DNA of 54,329 nt from an uncultured Oxalobacteraceae bacterium. GTDB taxonomy: Bacteria; Pseudomonadota; Gammaproteobacteria; Burkholderiales; Burkholderiaceae_D. Numbering within the stretch: position 1 is the first letter of the stretch; each line of letters begins with the position of its first letter. Both the position numbers and the translations under genes were made by a program. Below, in pieces: positions 51,935 through 54,329 of the stretch. The stretch is from positions 1 through 54,329 of the forward strand of contig CAITOF010000114.1 in NCBI GenBank assembly GCA_903893945.1, given 5' to 3'. The notes under the pieces were generated by a model. That model ran no database searches, was not told the DNA's origin, and was given only the letters and a program-made list of their open reading frames with translations.

Positions 51935-52282
51935 CTATTCGGGTTGTGAATGCAGAACCACGATATTATCAGTAAAGCCTGTGATGCCGTGCAGACTGCA
52001 GAGGGATGCAACAGTCACATCGCGCTGAAACTGCCAGTGCAAGTTTCCGTTCAGTGTCATCCAACCATTTTTGACACTGACACTGACAGCATCTTTAGAA
52101 AAAATATTCATCAAGATCAGAACTTTTTCGACGCTCTGAACCAGCAGTTGATCGCTCGGCTGTTTTAATATATTTACTGCAATATCAGGCTTCATATAGC
52201 TGAAATGGCCAGCTGCTTTTCCTGCATCGAAAGCAGCGCCTATGCCGCTTTTTGCATTCCCAAATTTTGAATTATTCTTCAT
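51935..52282 (-). CDS. BON-domain protein
   Basis: A 115-residue protein with a BON domain at about residues 35-112 (VSVSVKNGWMTLNGNLHWQF, LHGITGFTDNIVV). BON domains occur in periplasmic or envelope-stress proteins and bind phospholipids or other envelope parts. The start is the ATG at 52282, with AGGGAG seven bases upstream; the frame continues to 52372 but without a ribosome site. No signal peptide is seen. The first half is less conserved than the family, so some decay is possible. Confidence 0.75.
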   Translation of the reverse strand: MKNNSKFGNAKSGIGAAFDAGKAAGHFSYMKPDIAVNILKQPSDQLLVQSVEKVLILMNIFSKDAVSVSVKNGWMTLNGNLHWQFQRDVTVASLCSLHGITGFTDNIVVLHSQPE

Positions 52283-52525
52283 CGACAAACTCCCTGTGAA
52301 AGTGCCAAATTCATTGATAATCACTTCCTGAATCGCAATGCCAATTGAAGCACGACTAAGAAACTTGCGCATTCACAAATAACTGCATTTACGCGCCATC
52401 GGATATGACACTCTTGCGCTTCAACCGTTTTTGGTAAAGTCGAGGCCGCATTCTTGGATAGGATCACTTTGCTAATTTGACATTGGTAAAAATTTCAAAA
52501 GAACAGAGCTTTGTTTGAACGAACA

Positions 52526-52831
52526 TCAGCGGTGTCCTCTATCGCCATGACTCCTCCCGACCGAAGGTATCGACGGCATTGAGCGTGATGCGGGCGCTGA
52601 TCGGAAACCATGAACGCCTGTGCTGGGGCCGCGTTGACCGCCGCCGTCTCGGTATGGACCCACCTGATAACCTGGTCCCCAGTCGCCATAAATACCATAG
52701 CGAGGCTCATAAAAGTCAACTGCATAGCCGCCGCTGTATCCATACCCGGAGGTGACGCAGCTCGATAACACAGAACCCGATATGGCAAATAACAGGGCAA
52801 CCCATATCATGCGCAATGGTGGCGGTCTCAT
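52526..52831 (-). CDS. Small glycine/tyrosine-rich lipoprotein
   Basis: A 101-residue protein with a lipoprotein signal (WVALLFAISGSVLSSC) and a Gly/Tyr-rich mature part (SGYGYSGGYAVDFYEPRYG) that turns polar and Ser/Pro/Arg-rich at the end. I do not assign it to a functional family. Its ATG overlaps the stop of the VOC gene (ATGA), so the two are co-translated and it lies downstream in that operon. Confidence 0.7.
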   Translation of the reverse strand: MRPPPLRMIWVALLFAISGSVLSSCVTSGYGYSGGYAVDFYEPRYGIYGDWGPGYQVGPYRDGGGQRGPSTGVHGFRSAPASRSMPSIPSVGRSHGDRGHR

Positions 52832-53820
52832 TTCGGTGTCTCTTTCATGTCATTGCCTAACCATTCAAGCAAGCCAAACGGCGCTCCCGCCGGATCCGAG
52901 ACAATGGCAACCTTTCCGCCATGGCGATCAGTCCGCGGTTCAAGCAGAATATGGCCGCCAAGCGCGACGACTTTGGCTGTCATCGCGGTTGCGTCTACGA
53001 CACGTGCATAGTTGAGCCAATGGGAGTGGTGGTTCAATCCATTGGAAGGAAGGCTGTTTGCGCTGGCACGGGCGTAGCTTTTGGATGCGAAAAGCAGATG
53101 TTCTTCACCGGCGGGCGCCGGCAATTCAAAGATCTCGTAGTTGAATAGCGTTTGATAGAACCCTGCACCATTGTCCGGGTCGCTCGATATGAGTGAACTC
53201 CAGATCCATTCACCAGGCTCAGCCAGCGAATCAGCCGGATCCCCGCTGGTTGAGGCGAGGATGGCAAACACGGCACCTTGTGGATCTGCAAAAACTGCCT
53301 GACGCCCGCGGTTTGGCACGTTCCTCGGTTCGCTCAGCAGCTTTGCGCCATGTTTCAGGGCTATCGTTTTGGTGGCATCAACATCGCCTGTCGAAATAAA
53401 GGTCAGCCATGCGGATTGACGATTTTCGGTGTTCGATAGTGTTTTCTGAATCAACCCGGCGACCGGATAGCCATTCATAAACGCCTGCGCATAGTCTGAA
53501 TCGCCGACTTTGGTCGTTTGAAATGTCCAGCCAAACAGTCCTCCATAGAATTGTTTGGCCATATTCAGGTCGGGAGTAATCAATTCAGTGAAGATGATTT
53601 TTCCGATATGGGTTTCAGGATTCGTGGGCTGAAGCAGTGGTGGGACCTGAGCTGATACAGTGGTTGCACAGCATGCTCCTGCAACCATCAGAACGATCAT
53701 TGCCAAGATGCGCGCAACCCGACCATCGTTACGAACGTTGCGCTTCTTTGGCGTCGACTGCTCAGGTGGCCTGATCAGAACGATTGAGTCAACCGAGTTG
53801 GAGTAACGTCGCGGCTGCAT
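52828..53820 (-). CDS. Exported protein with two VOC (glyoxalase-like) domains
   Basis: A 330-residue protein. A membrane or signal segment (about residues 38-58, LAMIVLMVAGACCATTVSAQ) follows a long basic N-terminus. Two VOC modules then occupy about residues 70-190 (IIFTELITPDLNMAKQFYGG, FADPQGAVFAIL) and 200-325 (WSSLISSDPDNGAGFYQTLF, VSDPAGAPFGLLEW). Each module ends with the typical DPxGA-F phrase. VOC pairs build one metal- or ligand-binding site, but the reaction is unknown. GAAGGAA precedes the ATG at 53820; a start at residue 41 would also give a signal peptide. Confidence 0.85.
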   Translation of the reverse strand: MQPRRYSNSVDSIVLIRPPEQSTPKKRNVRNDGRVARILAMIVLMVAGACCATTVSAQVPPLLQPTNPETHIGKIIFTELITPDLNMAKQFYGGLFGWTFQTTKVGDSDYAQAFMNGYPVAGLIQKTLSNTENRQSAWLTFISTGDVDATKTIALKHGAKLLSEPRNVPNRGRQAVFADPQGAVFAILASTSGDPADSLAEPGEWIWSSLISSDPDNGAGFYQTLFNYEIFELPAPAGEEHLLFASKSYARASANSLPSNGLNHHSHWLNYARVVDATAMTAKVVALGGHILLEPRTDRHGGKVAIVSDPAGAPFGLLEWLGNDMKETPK

Positions 53821-53988
53821 GACTGGATTCCTTCAAGTCGTAATCGAGACCCCAACGATACTTGTGCCGCTTTTTCGATTCTGTGCGTTATCGCACCAAC
53901 CGAAATAGCAATTTCAATCCAATTCAATGCCCGTAGATGACCGTTTTGATAAAAGTTACGAGGAAACTTTGAATTATGTCCCTCCAGC

Positions 53989-54329
53989 CTAACTGGAAAT
54001 GGAAAATGAACGATATCCTGTTGCCGCACGAGAAATCAGAATCTGCTTCAATCGGATCCGGTCAGCTCTGACAATCAAATCTTTCGCAACGGGAAGAAAG
54101 TTGATATGAATGTCACGTTTGAGACCCAGCGGGTCGAACATGGCCTGACATTCCAACATAAGGTCACTTAACAAATGCGCTTCCGGTGTCATGGCTAATT
54201 TGCCGGACTCGACCACCGCCAGATCGAGTATTTCATTGATCAGTTCCAGCAAATACCAACCGGCTTTGGATATCTGCTGAACGCTTGCAACCTCAGCAGG
54301 CATTGACGCAGGGATACCCATTTCCAGCA
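53989..54329 (-). pseudogene. Histidine kinase 3' fragment, probably broken (continues beyond window)
   Basis: The frame enters from the right edge (codons for LEM precede GIPASMPAEV) and matches the part of hybrid-type sensor kinases around the dimerisation helix (QQISKAGWYLLELINEILDL, AVVESGKLAM) and the start of the ATPase domain (ADRIRLKQILI). Family members then continue with the N-box (NLLSNAIKY), but here the sequence turns into SRAATGYRSFSISS and stops at 53989, and no frame restores the ATP-binding domain. The protein would lack its kinase core. Confidence 0.65.

Noticed and set aside
53775..54029. Minus-strand 84-codon frame between the VOC gene and the kinase fragment
   Set aside because: It overlaps the VOC start, has no ribosome site and does not continue the kinase domain in another frame.

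Overview
The window reads as part of a betaproteobacterial chromosome. The clues are an EpsD-EpsE-EpsF-EpsG/exosortase B/EpsI block of the type described for methanolan in Methylobacillus, a PEP-CTERM protein, a type II secretion-like locus ending in a secretin-cohesin fusion, and compact plus-strand operons with many ATGA overlaps. The genus cannot be named from this sequence alone.

Layout. (1) 1-6103: a Ton-like energy-transduction cluster: an ExbB proton channel fused to DUF2341 and LamG domains (cut by the left edge), two ExbD, a TonB-like protein, an alanine-rich outer-membrane porin and a periplasmic coiled-coil protein. (2) 6317-16326: a type II secretion/type IV pilus-like machine: major pseudopilin GspG, GspF, GspE, four coupled genes that look like PilM/N/O/P (GspL/M/C-like), a lipoprotein secretin with a C-terminal cohesin-like domain, and three more pseudopilins. 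(3) 16659-22862: a tiny PEP-CTERM protein, then epsD, epsE, epsF, epsG, xrtB, epsI. (4) 22966-40832: exopolysaccharide building genes: GDP-fucose supply (manC, gmd, fcl), glycosyltransferases including a GT11 fucosyltransferase and a double GT4 fusion, Wzx flippase, Wzy-like polymerase, a secreted GH39-like glycosidase, a WecG/TagA transferase, a TIGR03790 protein known only from exosortase genomes, FkbM methyltransferase, PAP2 phosphatase and galE. A terminator lies just after galE. (5) 40912-47467: mixed genes: a GST, an unknown small protein coupled to a CheY-like regulator, a DUF2946-like protein with a TonB-dependent receptor, DUF1223, and a periplasmic binding protein. (6) 47601-54329: an untidy accessory region: a methyltransferase, an MmyB-regulator fragment, a GIY-YIG endonuclease gene boxed by 48-bp inverted repeats, an AT-richer serine hydrolase gene, the relic of a BrnT/BrnA toxin-antitoxin pair, a BON protein, a lipoprotein/VOC pair, and the broken 3' end of a histidine kinase gene.

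How it works together (inference): regions 1-4 form one long plus-strand surface-building block. Nucleotide sugars are made in the cytoplasm, repeat units are assembled, flipped by Wzx, polymerised, length-controlled by EpsF/EpsG and exported by EpsE. Exosortase B handles the PEP-CTERM protein. The secretion-like machine and the Ton-like cluster may move proteins or energy to the outer membrane beside it. EpsG carries two tandem 24-residue motifs like those of the c-di-GMP-binding MshEN domain, a possible control point.
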